Source: Haematococcus lacustris
Lineage: Eukaryota > Chlorophyta > Chlorophyceae > Chlamydomonadales > Haematococcaceae
Assembly (NCBI GenBank): GCA_030144725.1
Contig: JASKMD010000261.1
Span: 1 to 64,000 of the forward strand
Direction: 5' to 3'
Length of the DNA: 64,000 nt
Shown here: in pieces, positions 31,240-44,100 of the stretch
Layout of the letters: each line of letters starts with the position of its first letter
How positions within the stretch are numbered: position 1 is the stretch's first letter
Translations under genes and position numbers: made by a program
Notes under the pieces: generated by a model
Database searches by the model: none
The model's input: the letters and a program-made list of their open reading frames with translations, nothing else
Told to the model about the DNA's origin: nothing

Positions 31240-34200
31240 TCACGCCTGTCGAACCAGGCTCGCGTTGGGTCTCAGCACCAGCAGCAGGCAGGTCGTGTAC
31301 CACAGCGGCAGAACCAGGTTATCCAGCTCCTTCGTCACTGCTTCCAACACCGCCACGCCAACCATGTGTGCCGCCGCCTCCGCGCACACTCGCCACCCCA
31401 GCACCGCCCAAGCGTCGACATACGCGAACACTGCGAGGGTCGCCGCCAGCATGCAAGCCACCGCGGCCGCCAGCCCTTCCCAAGTCTTACAGCCGGAAGC
31501 CGAGAGGCGGTGCCGGCCCAACAGCCGGCCGGCGACGGCCGCTGCGGTGTCGCCGACTCCCAGACTCACCATGCCCGCCGTGGCTATGACCCACCACTGT
31601 GCGTGCAGCGTCCGGGTGGCAGAGGCACTGCACGCTGCGATGGTGGCTGGCGAGCTGAGTAGGGGCAGGGTGGCGTCAAGGGGGGTAGGCCCCAGCTCCA
31701 TTGTGTTGCTGCTGGGTGGCTGCATGCACATGGGGCTGGGAAGGGGCCTCGCCGCGACAGAGGCAAGCCACACCGGGGCTGCCATGCCTGCTAGCAAGGC
31801 CAGGTGTGTGAAGTACAGGGCACTGTCATCTCTCTCGTCTGTGAACTGCGACATGAAGGCCTGCACAGCCACACAGCCACGCACACAGCTGCTCACCCTG
31901 ACCTTGTCCACATCAGGTGCAGCCAGTCATCATACTGATCATCAGTAGCAGCAGCAGCAGCAGCGGCACTACATGGCATGCGCCCGTCAACGTTGCTGCA
32001 TCACACACATCTGATAGACATAGACCCCCAGCTGTGTGGGTGTGTGTGAGGTGGTGTAAGTCAGCACCTCATCCAGTGCATTAGGTTCGGGCACTAGATG
32101 CGCGCAGGGCCGGGGTGGGCCGCGCCCAACAGACCCACTCTGCTTTCTTGAAGCCAGACCAGGGCGCTGCCTGATTTACTGACTGCGGCAGTGCCGGCTG
32201 AGCAGCCGGGATGCAGGGGTTGGGTGCAATCCCTGGGTATGCCCGGAGTGGGAGGCTAGGGTAGGGAGGAGGGGCTGGGGCAGCACTAGGGAGGCAGGGA
32301 GTGTGGGGGGCTGGCACCTGCCCCACGCCACATGGCACGCCAAGTCAGGCGTGGTCGCAGGGAGCGAGGGCGGAGCAGGAGCAGGGCAAGTGGGGGACGA
32401 GGGCAGGGCTGGTTGCAACAACAGGGGGGGTGATGAACACCTGACGACTACCGCTGCAGGGCTACCCGGCTGGGTGACCTGAGCTGCTGAGCTGTTGAAG
32501 GAGCAGCAAGGCACAGGGCCAGGGGGGCACAGGGCCAGGGGGGCCGTAGCGGTTCCTGCTGACTAGCTAGGCCTTACCCAACACCAAGCCAACCAGGCCC
32601 TGCAGCTGAGACCCATGCTCCCCAGGTCAGCAGACAACCAGGGCCATGACACAAGATGGACAAGGGGCATAGGTGATGGGCAAGGGACGTAGATGAGGTA
32701 TGATAGACAATAGAAGACAGGGGATGATAGACAAGGGACATGCCTCGGGGGAGGGGAGGAGGTGGTAGAGGAGGTGGGGTTGTGGGAGGGGAAGAAGAGC
32801 ACGAGTAGAAAGAGGAGTAGAGGAAGGAGGTGACAGGTGAGCAGGAGGAGAGAATGAGGTGAGCAGGGGTTTGCAGTCCCCAGCTGGCTGTACGCCTGGC
32901 TAGCCTATTGCCTGTGGAGAGGGGTCTTGGGTGGGCTGCCACTGCCAGGGAGGTAGGTAGGGGGAGAGGATGGGGCTCACGGTCCCTGGCTAGCTGAAGG
33001 CCTGGCTGCCCCCCTACCTCCAGGGCCTGGGCCACTGCCGGCACCACCCGGGTGCTCCTCACCGTCTCCAGCGCCAGCAGCAGAGCAAACGCTACGGCCA
33101 AGGAGACCTGGTGAGGGCCAAGGCAGCAGGGCAGGCATCACACCCAGGGTGCTGCACCCGGCAAACCTGACCTGGGCGGCGGCTGCCGTGACGGCTGTGG
33201 TGGCGTATATAACGGCTGCGGTGTAGCAGTAGGGGATGAGTCAGTACTTGGCGGACATGGGAGAGGTGGGGCAGCAGCAGTTGTGCTTGAAGATGGAGGA
33301 CTAGCCAGCAGCAAGGGCGGCGGAGATGGTGGATCAGGAAGGCGCAGCAGAAGAGGCAGGACAGCATGCAACAGGAGGAGCAAAGGTTTAGGTCAAACCT
33401 GGATGCACGGAGAGCCAGGCTATGCCCAGGTTGGGCCCTCACTGCACAACAACCACTGCTTGTCAGTGCCCCTGCCATTGCGCACCTTCCCATCACCTTC
33501 TCATCACCTGCACCTTCTGGCCTGGGCTGCAGCTTTCAGTGCTCACATGCAGGCCAGCGACATGGGAAGGAAGGATACTGTCCATTGTAGCCATCCCAAA
33601 GCAAGTCGCCACTCCACCACTTACAGCCAGCATGCTTGGGTCCCAGGCCATGGCCGGTATGAACAGCGCAAGAGCCAGGATGTGGTAGCCTTTGCGCACC
33701 ACGGTCAACGGCGGGCCTCTCCTGTTCTTTGCTGCGACGAGCCAGTGCTGTACGACCAGGGCTGCGGCAATGGTCAGCGCCCAATAAGACAGGATGCCGA
33801 AGCGACGCAACAAAGTGTGACCGCCCTGCACGCCAGGGTTCGACACTCCGGCCAGCGGCGCGGCAGCGCGCGTGAGTGCCTTGGCGTATCCTAGCCACCG
33901 ATCGTCGCCATGACCCCATCGCCCGCTCATCGACTGGGCAGCGTGCAGCGCCGTAGATGCAAGCCGAGGCGCGGCGACATTGTCATCCGCGGCGCCAGGG
34001 ATAAATACTGCCAGCACCCAGCCTGCCCTGTCCAGCATCAGCGCCAGCATGAAAGGCAGCGCCGCCAACAGCCCTGCGCCGAGACCCCTGTCCGCCCAGC
34101 CTGCCTTGACGGTGCTCTTAAAGGAGCACAGCCACATGACGCAGGCTGCAGCCCAGAAGGCCAGCGTTGCTATCTGAAGCACAGCCACCACCACCGCATC

Positions 34201-35857
34201 AGACTCTGACCAGAACAGATGAGGCTGATGCCCCTCAGCTGGGTCTGTGTCCACGCTGCCGTTCACTGCAGGGGTGTGGCCCTGCGCCCTGGGAGTGAGA
34301 GCGTGGAGCAGTGTCTGGCCCAGCAGCAGCCAGTTGCTGAGCCCCAGGGTTTGGATAGCCAGACAGGCGGAGAGGCCCAGGGCGCCTACTAGAGCCACGC
34401 TGGCCCTGGCTGCCTGCAGTACACCACAGCGCAGTACTGTATTGCTCCGTCCCACCCAGCCCCTCATCACAGCAACTGCCCACACAAGAGTGAGGAAGCA
34501 CTGGCCCCCAGGGCAGCTGGGCTGGTGGAGTCAATGTGGCATGGCTTGTGTGACCAGTGAGTGTGACATGGTTATAGGTCAGCCACAACAGATCACAAGC
34601 CACACAGACGGTGAAGCCCAACCCACCTTCCCTTCCACCCTTCACCCCATGCCTGTACTGCAGATCTGGCGGCAGGGCCCCTCACCCAGGATATGGCGCG
34701 AGGCAGGCCATGCAGCACCAGAGCTGCACAGCCGCAGGTCAGGCTGTGGTGCAGCACCTGCCGCTGCCACGCCACCCCAAGGCCCACAGACCCTGCCAGT
34801 GCCGCCCCCAAGCTCACCCCTGCAGCAGCCTGCATGTGGAGCAGACACACGCCGTCGCTGGCCAGCGCCCAGGGGTGTGGGCTCAGGGGCCTGTTGGCCT
34901 CCCAGCTGCTGTGCGGGAGCAGTTGGAGCGGTTGGGAGGGAGGTAGAGGGCTGAGAGAGCTTGATGGCAGGGTGAGGTGCATCGGCGTGATGCTGGGACG
35001 AAAAAAGAGAAAGAGGAAGAGAGAGAGAGAGGGAGTACACACAGCTGGGTTGCCTCACCAGGCAAGCTAGGATGCCAGTATAGGACAGCACCTGGTGCTT
35101 CCCTGCTGACCAGCCTGGTCGCTGCCTGCCAATGAGGAGTTGCGCAATCAGGGAGCATGTGATGACTAACACAACCCAGCCGCTGCTGGCACACACATCA
35201 GCCCCCATCCGCACACTGTCACTGGAATTGCCTGCAGGGCAACAGGAGGAGGGTGCCAGTGGTATGCAGCCATGCAGGCTAGCTGCTTGCAATGCTACAG
35301 CCAAGCGCAATGGCCAGGGGTGCACAGCCTGACCAGGCTAGGCCAGTGTAGATCATGTTCATAGCCCATGCAGCTGTGGTGTAGGGACACATCAGGAAAT
35401 GGGTCTGAGGGAGTGTGGGTGGCTTGATGCGCTCACCAGGTCCTGGCTGGATGATGGCTAGCAACAGGCTCGGGACCTGGAGGGTATAAGCAGTACCCAC
35501 TGCCAGCTGTCCATCTGGGAATATGCTTCTTAATCCGTTCTGTGAGGATAGGTACAGAAGGCTGCATGTATTGATGAGCTGGACGAGGAGGGGCAGGGTG
35601 GACCGGCCTGCACGGCGAAGATTGTAAGGAGGCGGCAAAATAGGGCAGGAGCTGCCGAGATTGACTTACGCAGACCGACAATGAGGAGCAGACGCAGCGC
35701 GGGATACAGCACAAGACCGGCCTCGGCGGCCGGTACCCAGCCCATGCCCAGCGTCAGTGCATCTTTGTTCTTGCTTCCACTGCCTGAAGCAGCTGCTATC
35801 TGGTGCTCCTAAGCATCATACTCTTGCTCTTGCACCTTGGTGCTGGACAGCAGGCAT
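31240..35857 (-). CDS. DOLK: Dolichol kinase (DOLK/SEC59 family)
   Basis: Eight minus-strand exons: 35857-35836, 35783-35670, 35607-35437, 35231-35059, 34898-34686, 34413-33625, 33107-33018 and 31860-31240 (TGA), 730 aa, phases agreeing throughout. The enzyme phosphorylates dolichol with CTP in the ER membrane, supplying the lipid carrier for N-glycosylation and GPI anchors. The protein is full of hydrophobic segments. The C-terminal third carries the family signature. RKGYHILALALFIPAMAWDP is followed by LAVAFALLLALETVRS. Next are FTDERDDSALYFTHLALLAG and GMVSLGVGDTAAAVAGRLLG with SGCKTWEG, the CTP-binding region. LEAVTKELDNLVLPLW comes last. Length is somewhat above animal DOLK (about 540 aa) because of an N-terminal membrane region. 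The acceptor of exon 5 (34898) is the least secure. It is transcribed divergently from the lipase fragment at 35975, 117 bp away. The second copy at 46.1-47.3 kb is broken. Confidence 0.88.
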
Positions 35858-35974
35858 GTCACCCAAAAGTGTGGGGCACCCATGTCGGGAAAGGAAGTAC
35901 AGTAACGCGACGAACTGTGCTATATTAGTGCAAAGCTGTATTGCAAGTAAAATATAGCCCATGGCATAGCACGG
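35858..35974. promoter_or_regulatory. Divergent promoter DOLK / lipase (copy A)
   Basis: 117 bp between the dolichol kinase ATG (35857, minus) and the lipase-fragment ATG (35975, plus). It contains TATATTAGTG and AAAATATAG, TATA-like in both orientations. It is nearly identical to 47307-47423. Confidence 0.6.
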
Positions 35975-36227
35975 ATGACCGAGGCCGCGGACATTGACCC
36001 CGCCCAGCTGGTCTGGGAGCGCAGGCGCTGGTATGGCTGTTTTGGATGGTGGGTCCGTCACGAATGGCAAGCCGATGTATGCAACATGCAAGCCAAGCCA
36101 TCCCGCGTCCAAAGTCCGGGTCCGCTCGCAGGCACGGGCCCACACGGCACTCAGGTTGGAAGGACTATGCCAACAGGCATGTAGGGAAGGGGCAGCACCC
36201 CAGCACCCGTGCTTACCGTGCCGTCCT
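35975..36227 (+). pseudogene. 5' fragment of the DysF-domain lipase gene (copy A)
   Basis: Starts MTEAADIDPAQLVWERRRWY and is the same as exon 1 of the lipase at 47424, including the TTTGGATG/GTGGGT donor and the first part of intron 1. Homology stops at 36227, before exon 2; a C-rich minisatellite follows instead. If transcribed from the intact divergent promoter it would encode at most a short peptide. Confidence 0.85.
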
Positions 36228-36712
36228 CCAATGGTCGCAGCCCCCTCACTGCCCCCTCACTGCCCCGCCACCCCCTCACTGCCCCCTCACTGCCCCGCCC
36301 CCTCACCCCCTCCCAGCCCCCTCACCCCCTCCCTGCCCCTCCCTGCCCCTCCCAGCCCCCTCACCCCCTCACTGCCCCCCTCACCCCCTCCCAGCCCCCT
36401 CACTGCCCCGCCACCCCCTCCCACCCCTTCCCACCCCTTCCCAGCCCCTCCCACCCCCTACCCACCCCCTCCCACCTCCTCCCAGCCTCCCCACCCCCCA
36501 CCCACCCCCTCCCACCTCCTCCCAGCCCCTCCCACCCCCCCCTAAGCCCCTCACTGCCCCGCCAACCCTTCCCACCCCCTCCCAGCCCCTCCCAGCCCCT
36601 CCCAGCCCCTCCCACCCCCTCCACCCCCTCCCACCCCCTCCCACCCCTTCCCACCCCCTCCCAGCCCCTCTCAACCCCGCCACCCCCACCCCGCCCCCCT
36701 TAGCCCTAGCAA
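36228..36712. repeat. C-rich minisatellite at the duplication junction
   Basis: Nearly 480 bp made of C4-5 blocks separated by TCA, TCC, AGC or ACC (CCCCTCCCAGCC, CCCCTCACTGCC and similar). It begins at the point where unit A homology ends. A very similar array lies at 63766-64000. All long open frames over it are artefacts of composition. Confidence 0.92.
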
Positions 36713-37834
36713 GTCATTGCAAGACGCAAACCCATGGGTCGGCATGGGTGGCAGCGTGCTCATCTTGCAGCACTTGTAAAGTCACCAAGGGCTGCTCATC
36801 TGCACAGTCCTAATGGCTTGAAAGCCACAGCAAGGAAGGCTGAGGCTATCGCAAAGGAGGTGCAGGCAGAGAATGAGCTGCTGATGACTGAGGCTGAATT
36901 GCATCAAGCCATTGAGGAGGTCCTTGCTGCAAGCTTACCTTCGCTTCCACCAGCAGGAGCTTATGAAGGGGTGGCTGAAGCCCAAGCTGAAGGGTCTTGT
37001 CATGGCCCATATCTGCAACACAGTAGCCGCCCTGCATGCCGCCCCTAACCTGCCCCCCCCTCCTGCTGCACCCCCCTGGCAGCAGCAGGCGGCTGGTGCT
37101 GGTGCCGCCCCTGACCTGCCCCCCCCTCGTGCTGCACCCCCTTGGCAGCAGCTGGCAGCTGGTGCTTGTGCCGCCCCTGACCTGCCCCCCCCTCCTGCTG
37201 CACCCCCCTGGCAGCAGCATGCAGCTGGTGCTGGTGCTGCCCCTGGGCTGCCCACCCCTCCAGCTGAGCAGCAGGGGGTCAGGGCGGAGCTGGACACAAG
37301 CTCGACACGCAAGCGGAGGGCGGGCGGGAGGGATCGGACCCAACATGTCGAGCAAGGTAACGTAGCAATGGCCTACACACCTTGAGTGGCCTTACCGAGT
37401 GGCCAGGTAGTAGGTACTACTCACGAAGCGGTCAAGCAATGCACCAGCGTTGTATACTTCCGAGCATGGGTGGAGGGGCGTCGTTACATCGGTTTGACGT
37501 GCCATGTGCATTGCTTTGACTGCGGCGACTGTCCCTGACTGTTTGCAGAGGCTACTGGGCCACGTCGGTCGCGGCGGTCGGTCGCGGCGAGGCCCGCATG
37601 AGCAAAACTGGCATGAATTTGAATGTCAAGATTTGAGCCGCCATAGCACTCAGCACAGTGCATAATATATAATGTTACAAGCTGCACCGCATAGCTGACA
37701 GAGTCCTCTATCCAGGGATGTGCGAAACATAAATAGAAACCACGTGGCTGAGACGCGGCGTCGTTTTGATTACCAGGGGTCGGTTTCCTATCATTTCCTG
37801 TCATTTTTTGCCAGTTGGGGTCGCCTGACTGCTA
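36713..37834. other. Spacer between duplication units with a possible ORF remnant
   Basis: The spacer separates the two duplicated units. A plus-strand open frame (about 36770-36930) reads LKATARKAEAIAKEV, then NELLMTEAELHQAIEEV. Coding-like sequence then continues in another frame from 36912 as QAYLRFHQQELMKGWLKPK and ICNTVAALHAAP. This ends in three 66-bp repeats (37037-37240, Pro-Pro-Trp-Gln-Gln...Ala-Gly-Ala units) and a basic tail with stop at 37383-37385. The frame change and repeats suggest a decayed gene or transposon ORF. No family recognised. After 37390 nothing is identifiable. Confidence 0.35.
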
Positions 37835-37992
37835 TGCCATGGCTTCTGATTTAGATATTTGTGGGTGTATGTGTTGCCAGAGCCTCGCGGATCATAGTCC
37901 TGGCCAGTTTCCGTGGCCCGCTGTAGTTCTGCCTTGATCCCCGCTTGCATGCCCCGCGCGGGCCCCGGGCGAGAAGGGGGCATGCCCGCCAT
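37835..37992 (-). pseudogene. CWC25 exon 1 fragment (unit B)
   Basis: Starts MAGMPPSRPGPARGMQAGIK and runs to QKPWHS, matching CWC25 exon 1 up to the conserved Trp-His. Homology to unit A ends at exactly this point, inside the coding sequence and 8-9 bp before the splice donor. Downstream (37801-37834) the frame continues for about ten unrelated residues. It lacks all later exons. Confidence 0.85.
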
Positions 37993-38189
37993 GGTTGCGG
38001 AGCTCTTTGCGGGTTGATGATAGGATGCCGCCCAGATATGTAATACAATGCCGATGTTCATAACGCCGCTGTTCATAAGCGCGACCAAACTTCAGAAACG
38101 AATCCCAACCTACCAAACTGCTTCCTTAGACGGGCTGCCTCGGAGAGAGCCCCTTATCCTATCAGCGCTCCAGGACGTCGTGCGCTGCA
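37993..38189. promoter_or_regulatory. Divergent promoter CWC25 fragment / polymerase copy B
   Basis: 197 bp homologous to 23317-23531, but with a central difference of about 60 bp. It retains GCGCGACCAAACTTC and CCCAACCTACCAAACTGCTT. It should still drive polymerase copy B. Confidence 0.6.
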
Positions 38190-41100
38190 ATGGACGAGCT
38201 CGAAACACACCTCCGTTCTTTGGCTAATGTGAGGGGGGGGGGGGGGGTGCTCGTTACGCCTGGATGCTGTTGACTGTGAACGGAGCTTGAGGTCATGGCC
38301 CCAATGCACCAGTACATGACTGGACGATAACTAGATAACGTTGCTGATAATGCCTGATAACCTTCCTGTTAACCTCCCAGCATTGCATTGCCAGGGCCAG
38401 AGAGAAATGAGGCATGCCACAGGGACACCCACCGCGTGCCAGCAATGACAACAGGTCCCAATCACCGCCCATGATTCGAAGCTTGCTCGCATCTGCAGGC
38501 GTGCCAACCCACACAACAGGACACCGCAGTCAGGAAGCACATGCTGCAGCGGTTGGAGACGGTGCTGCAAAGGGCCTGTCCGTACGTCTACCCTTGCACT
38601 GTGGAAGCCTACGGCTCCTTTGCCAGTGGATTCTATTGCCAAACGAGGCATGTGTCGGCATGCATCAGCATCAGTTCAGGAAGGTCAACAGCAGCAACAG
38701 CAGCGGTGATGTGATGGGTATGTATGAACACATGCACGCATGCCACCACGCACAGCTCCTATGCCAAGCCATATGACAACGGCGGCGGCGACAATGAATC
38801 TAACATCACACCTCCCCATGTCATCAAGAATTGTTAACATCACCCTGTTCATCCCACACATCAGCACAGAGTGGCCCTAACTAAATACCTGTGTCCTCAT
38901 ACAGCGACCTGGACCTGGCGATGTGTGGGCAGCTGCATGTTGGCCGCATGGAGCCCAAGCTGGTTAAAAAGATGTTTGGTTTAAACGCCCCCTTGCCTGA
39001 TCAAGCCATACCACTGGTGCGATTTGTCCTGGCCTGCCGACCTGGAGCCTGCTGTCCTTGACAGTGACAACATACCACCTTCCCCACCCAGCCTGCCCGC
39101 TGCTCGGCTATCATCTTAGCTTTCCTGCCTCCTGGTTGGCCTGCTTGCCTGCCTGCACCCGTCCCCCATGCTCCCCTGCCTGCCTGCCTCTTCCCGATCC
39201 CTCAACCTGCCTGCCTGCCACTGCCGCTGCTGCTGCTGCTGCTGCTCACCAGTCAGTGCTGAAGGCAGAGCAGCGCAGTGCGTTGCTGCGCCGCATTACG
39301 CGTTGCCTACCTCAAGCGGGGGTTCCAAAACAACACATCTTGAGGTGACGCCCTGCCCTGCCCTGCCCTGCCCCGCCCCGTCCCGCCCCGCCCCGCTCAC
39401 ACCATCAGGCCCATGCTGCAGCCTAGACGGTAAAACAGGCACCCTTGACAACTTGGCATGGCTTGCCCAATCTGCTGCTGCTGCCGGCACCGCACCACAC
39501 CTGATGAAGCCGGTATCCCCAGCAGCTGACAGGCGCCCTGTTGCCTTCCTCCCAGGCTGCTGCATGCGCGCGTGCCCATTCTGAAGTTCAAAACAATGGA
39601 AGGCGAGAAGGGGCGGGTGGGGGGCGGGCAGCAAGTGCCACCGTAAGGGGCAGCTGTTGAGGACAGGCAGGGAGGTGCAGGACAGGCAGGAGCCAGGCGG
39701 GTGTAGGACAGGTCAGGTGGGATGGGATGGGGGCCGTGTAGGTGGGGAGAGGAGGAGGGGAGAAAAGGAGGGGAGCGAGGAGGAGGGGAGAGGAGGGGGG
39801 GAGAGGTTGAGGGGAGAGAGGAGGAGGGGAGAGGAGGAAGGGAGACGATGGAAAAGAAGGGAAGAGGAGGAGGGGAGAGGAGGAGGGGAGAGAAGAGGAG
39901 AGGAAGGGAGACGATTGGAGGGAAGGGGAGAGGAGGGGGTCCGCAGGCCTCTTGGACAGTGTCCAGGTAAGTCAGGCGGAAGGCCTGGCGGGTAGGGGTG
40001 TGAGTAAGCCCGCTGGGTGTGCTGCTGACCTGGAGCAGGCCTGGAGTGCGACCTCTCTATCCACAGCCCTGGCAACACCTTCAAGGCGCAGGTCCTGGCC
40101 GAGCTGGGCAAGGTGAGGGGAGGGAGGGAGGGAGGGAGGCAGGCTCCAAATGGTGGCCAGGGACTACAGCCAGAGCTGCAAGCAGCCAGTCAGCACTTAC
40201 CATCACGGGGCCAGCGTGACAGCCAGAATGGAATATCCAGCAAGCAATGCTGTGCCAGTGCGAGCCATGCAACTGCTGGCCGACCAGCGCCTTCCCAGCT
40301 CAACAGCGACCTCTGGGCCTTCAACCATGGAGGCATGGAAGGGGTTCCGCCGCCCGTACCTCACCTCAGCTTGCCACTTGCAGCCTAAGGGTCTGACTAG
40401 CATCAGCTGCCCAGCAGCCATACCAGGCCATGGTGATGATACTGATACAAATGAGCCCAAAGCAACCACTGGGCTCCTGAGCGGTGGGCTAGGTGCACAA
40501 ACAAAGGTGCACATGGCCTGAAAACGAGGTTCCCTGCCTGGCCCCTTAGAGGCCTGCCTGGCACCATCCCAGGCTGCCGGCTGAGCGATGTAAACTAGCA
40601 ACAAGGACATATACTATCAGCTGGAAGCTTGGCGGCTGCTGCTGCTGCTGTGGAGGCTGTTGTGTGGTGGCAGTGAGGGGGCAGTGGAGCTGCACCCGGT
40701 GCTTGTGCCTGCAGGTCAGCCCAGTGTTCCCTGCCCTGTACCGCCTGGTGAAGCAGTGGGCCAAGGCCCAGGACATCAACGACGCATGTGCCGGAACTTT
40801 CAACTCCCACTGCCTGGCCATGATCACCATGTCAGTAAAGACCACCCCGCATGGACTAGCTCCGGCTCCTGTATTGGCCCATAGCCCCCTGCACCTCCCC
40901 GCCAGCCTGCTGCCACTTACGACTTGCACACCACCCTACCCCGTTGTGCTCCAGGGCCCCCTACGACTTGCACACCCCCCTGTCAGTTAGTCACCACTGC
41001 CCCCTAACCCATATTCATCACCCACCAGTTTTGTTTTCGTTTCGCCCTGTTACATGATTGCTGTCACCCAGTACGCACTCCTTATGTCGTACATAGGCCA

Positions 41101-44100
41101 AGGCCAAGGAAGGCAAGGTCAAGTAGCCATACCAGGCTCGCGGCCATAATGGTGAAAACCCACCATCGCCAACCTCCCAGGACACACTCAAGCTGTCAGC
41201 GGGGCACCATGTGGCTGCAGCCCCTGCCCTGCTCGAGGTTGACGCACCCCACAACAATCATACCTCCACGCCCCGCAGCAAGGCACAGCATGCCTGCAAC
41301 CACTGCCCTGACCAAGGATGCCACGCACCCCAGCTTGAGCTCAGCAGGATGCAGGCAGCTCCCACCCCCTCCTCCCGCTTGCCAGGTGTGGCGCTGTAGC
41401 TCCAAGTCTGGGTGCCCTTGCTCGCCCCTTGCCTGCCAGGCCCTCCACGCTGCTGCTGTTGCTGCTGCTGCAGCTTCTACCTGCAAACCTGTTCTCCGCC
41501 CTGCCTGCCGCCCCTCTGGCGCCTGTTGCACCAGCAGCAGCCGGCACAGGAGGCGCCCCGCCTGCTGGCACACGGGCAGCCGCTGGATGCCACTGTGGGA
41601 GCCCTGGACGTCCTCAAGGCCAGGTCAGGGCTGCAGCCAGGGGTGGCCTGGTGCTGGGGCCAGGCGCTGCTGCTGCCCTTGCCTGAACCTTGGCCCCTCA
41701 CCTGGCCGCCTGCCCACCTGCCCCACCTTCATCATGCCCGCATGCTTGTTTGCTTGATGATCCCCTGCCAGGCCCCATGCTAGCCTGGGCAGGGGCTGCC
41801 TAGTTAGGACAGTGGCTGCCTTGTGAAGACCAGGGGCCTGGTATATGACCCTGCAGGGGTCCCAGGCCCTGCCCCTGACCTGCGTTGCTGGCACAGGGTT
41901 GGTGGCGCCAGCCAGGCCTTGAGCGGCGCCTGCCAGGGCCTTGCCCAACCCCTGCTGGCGCACTTCAAGGGGCTGCTGGCCTGCATGGACTCACTGCTAC
42001 AGCGAACTGTCCAGGAGCAAACCGGGTGAGGCAGGCGGCAGGGGGACGGCAGGAGGGGCAGGTTTAGGCCAGACAGCTGTGGGCCAGGTAGGATGTGGGT
42101 GTAGGGGAGGTGGGACGCCGCAACTAGGCTGCTAAGGCGGCTGGTGCACAGCCTGTGTGTGTGAGCGCAGCCGGAGGGCAGGATGCAGGGGCCTGCAGTG
42201 AGAAGCTTCTATGTAGTAGATAATTGGCGGTCCGAGAGCATTATGCAGAAATAATGGCCGAGGCCGAGGTGGCGCGGACATACATGCCGAGGCACAGCCG
42301 AGGGACGTATGGTAGCAGAGCCGAGGACGAGACCATTGGTTCGCATTGGTGCGCGAGGTCAAGGCGGTTATCTAGTATATTCTTAAAGAAGGTTCTTCAA
42401 GAAGGTCCAATCCCGTAACCGCCCCCCTCCCCCGTTGACCAACACCATTTCTCCCGTTGACTGATACTATCACCAACCCTTTTCAACACAGGCGCTCTAT
42501 AGACGCTTCCCGACACTGATTGCGAGAATCGTACTTTGCCGCTCGACAATTATCAATTGCCGCTCGACAATTATCAGAAAGTGCACTTTGCCGCTCGACC
42601 ATAATGCTTTGCCGCTCGATCATTATGCTTTGCCGGTCGACACATATCGCCTGCCTCAACTAGCCTAGAACCTCATCCCTCTCCTAAGCGGCTTACCCCG
42701 ATCTGAAAAACGACGTAGCTTCTAGTCAACATGCCAGCCTGGCACTTATAAGTAGACATGTCAGCCTGGCAATATGTTCGCTAAGCTATCGCGTAGCGTC
42801 GCATTGAGGTTGCATCAATTGCGGAAGAAAGTTGTATTGGAATAACTCGCGACTTGCAACTAGCACACTCGCGACTTGCAAGTACATGCAACTAGCACAC
42901 TCGCGACTTGCGCTTCACTTGCGGAACACCCGGATCTGGCTGCTAGCACTTTGCGGCCTTGGTAAACTGACCCGAGTTATAGAAGATTATTGAAGATTTT
43001 CTTGGCAACTCGTTTTCTGTCGTCGTGCTGCTAGGCACCACCCAGCTCCTGCCCTGCTCTGCTGCCGGTGGCTCAGGTGTGTGTTGGTGTCGGTGTGGCT
43101 GGGCCACCTGGAGGTGAGCAGCAGGACAACGCAAGGGGCCATTAGGCACCTGGTTGTGGAAGAGCCCTTTGACGCCAGTGACAACTGCGCCCGCACCTTT
43201 GCCTGGCGGGTGGGTGCCTCCCTGCACAGTCTGCGGGCCTGCCTGACTGACTGACTGACTTGTGCTGGCCCTGGTCCGGCACAATGGACATTGTATACCC
43301 CTTATCACGCCACAATCACCCAACCACCGCATTGCGAGCGTGTGCGCAGGCCACGGACGAGCAGCCCTGGTCGTTGCATTATGTGGCGGACGTGTTCAGG
43401 CGCTCCAGCACCCTTCTCTCGGACGCAGCTGCCGGGAAGGTGTCCGTCCCGCTCGCCCTGGCCGCCCTGTTTGGCCCCAGCGGCCTGGTCAACCCGCCCC
43501 TGGCACCGGTGCTGGCACCATTGGTCACCGGGACTGAGGCGCTCCGCGAGGTGCTCGCCGCCTTGGTCACCGCGCACCATGCGAAGCAGCCGCTGATGCC
43601 CGCGCACCGCGAGCTGCTTCAGCTGCTGCTCGAGCAGGGAACGGGGCCGGCTTCGACAGGCGACGGTGGGGGCTCGGAGCAGGAACCGGGCGAGGACAAA
43701 GGCGCGAAGGAACTCACTGATCCCCCTGCAGCAGCCCCAGCCCCGCCAGTAGGCGCAGCCACGCCCCAGGCGGGAGGCCACGGCCTGCCAGAGGGGTTGA
43801 GCTTGGACACCCTGATTCCAGCGTATTCTGGATCTGGGCTGGCTGGCTTCAAGAAGCACCACTCCAAGCCCGTGGCGCAGCAGCAGAGGCTGGCCAAGGG
43901 GCGGGGGCCGTTGCCTAGTCAGGCCACTGCCTCTCAAGGTGTGGTCCCCGCTTTACACCCCCTGCCCACCTCAGCAGCAGTGCCAGAGCCGGGGCAGGGG
44001 CCTCACCACCCCCTGCCCACCTCAGCAGCAGTAGCAGTGCCAGAGCCGGGGCAGGGGCCGGGGCCGGAGCCGGGGCAGGGGCCGGGGCCTAGGCCTAACC

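Larger units (their letters stand above)
23154..36227. repeat. Segmental duplication, left unit (A)
   Basis: Matches 37835-47680 over most of its length in the same orientation. The left edge falls inside CWC25 exon 1, at the GCCATGGCTTCTGATTTAGA shared with 37835. The right edge is at CGTGCCGTCCTCCA (36227), 7 bp before the acceptor of lipase exon 2 in the other copy. About 4.3 kb of this unit (30417-34690, polymerase 3' flank plus the dolichol kinase 3' two-thirds) has no counterpart in the right unit. Confidence 0.9.

Noticed and set aside
36209..36813. Proline-rich and glycine-rich open frames over 36.2-36.8 kb
   Set aside because: Products of the C-rich minisatellite; no flanking splice signals or conserved segment.
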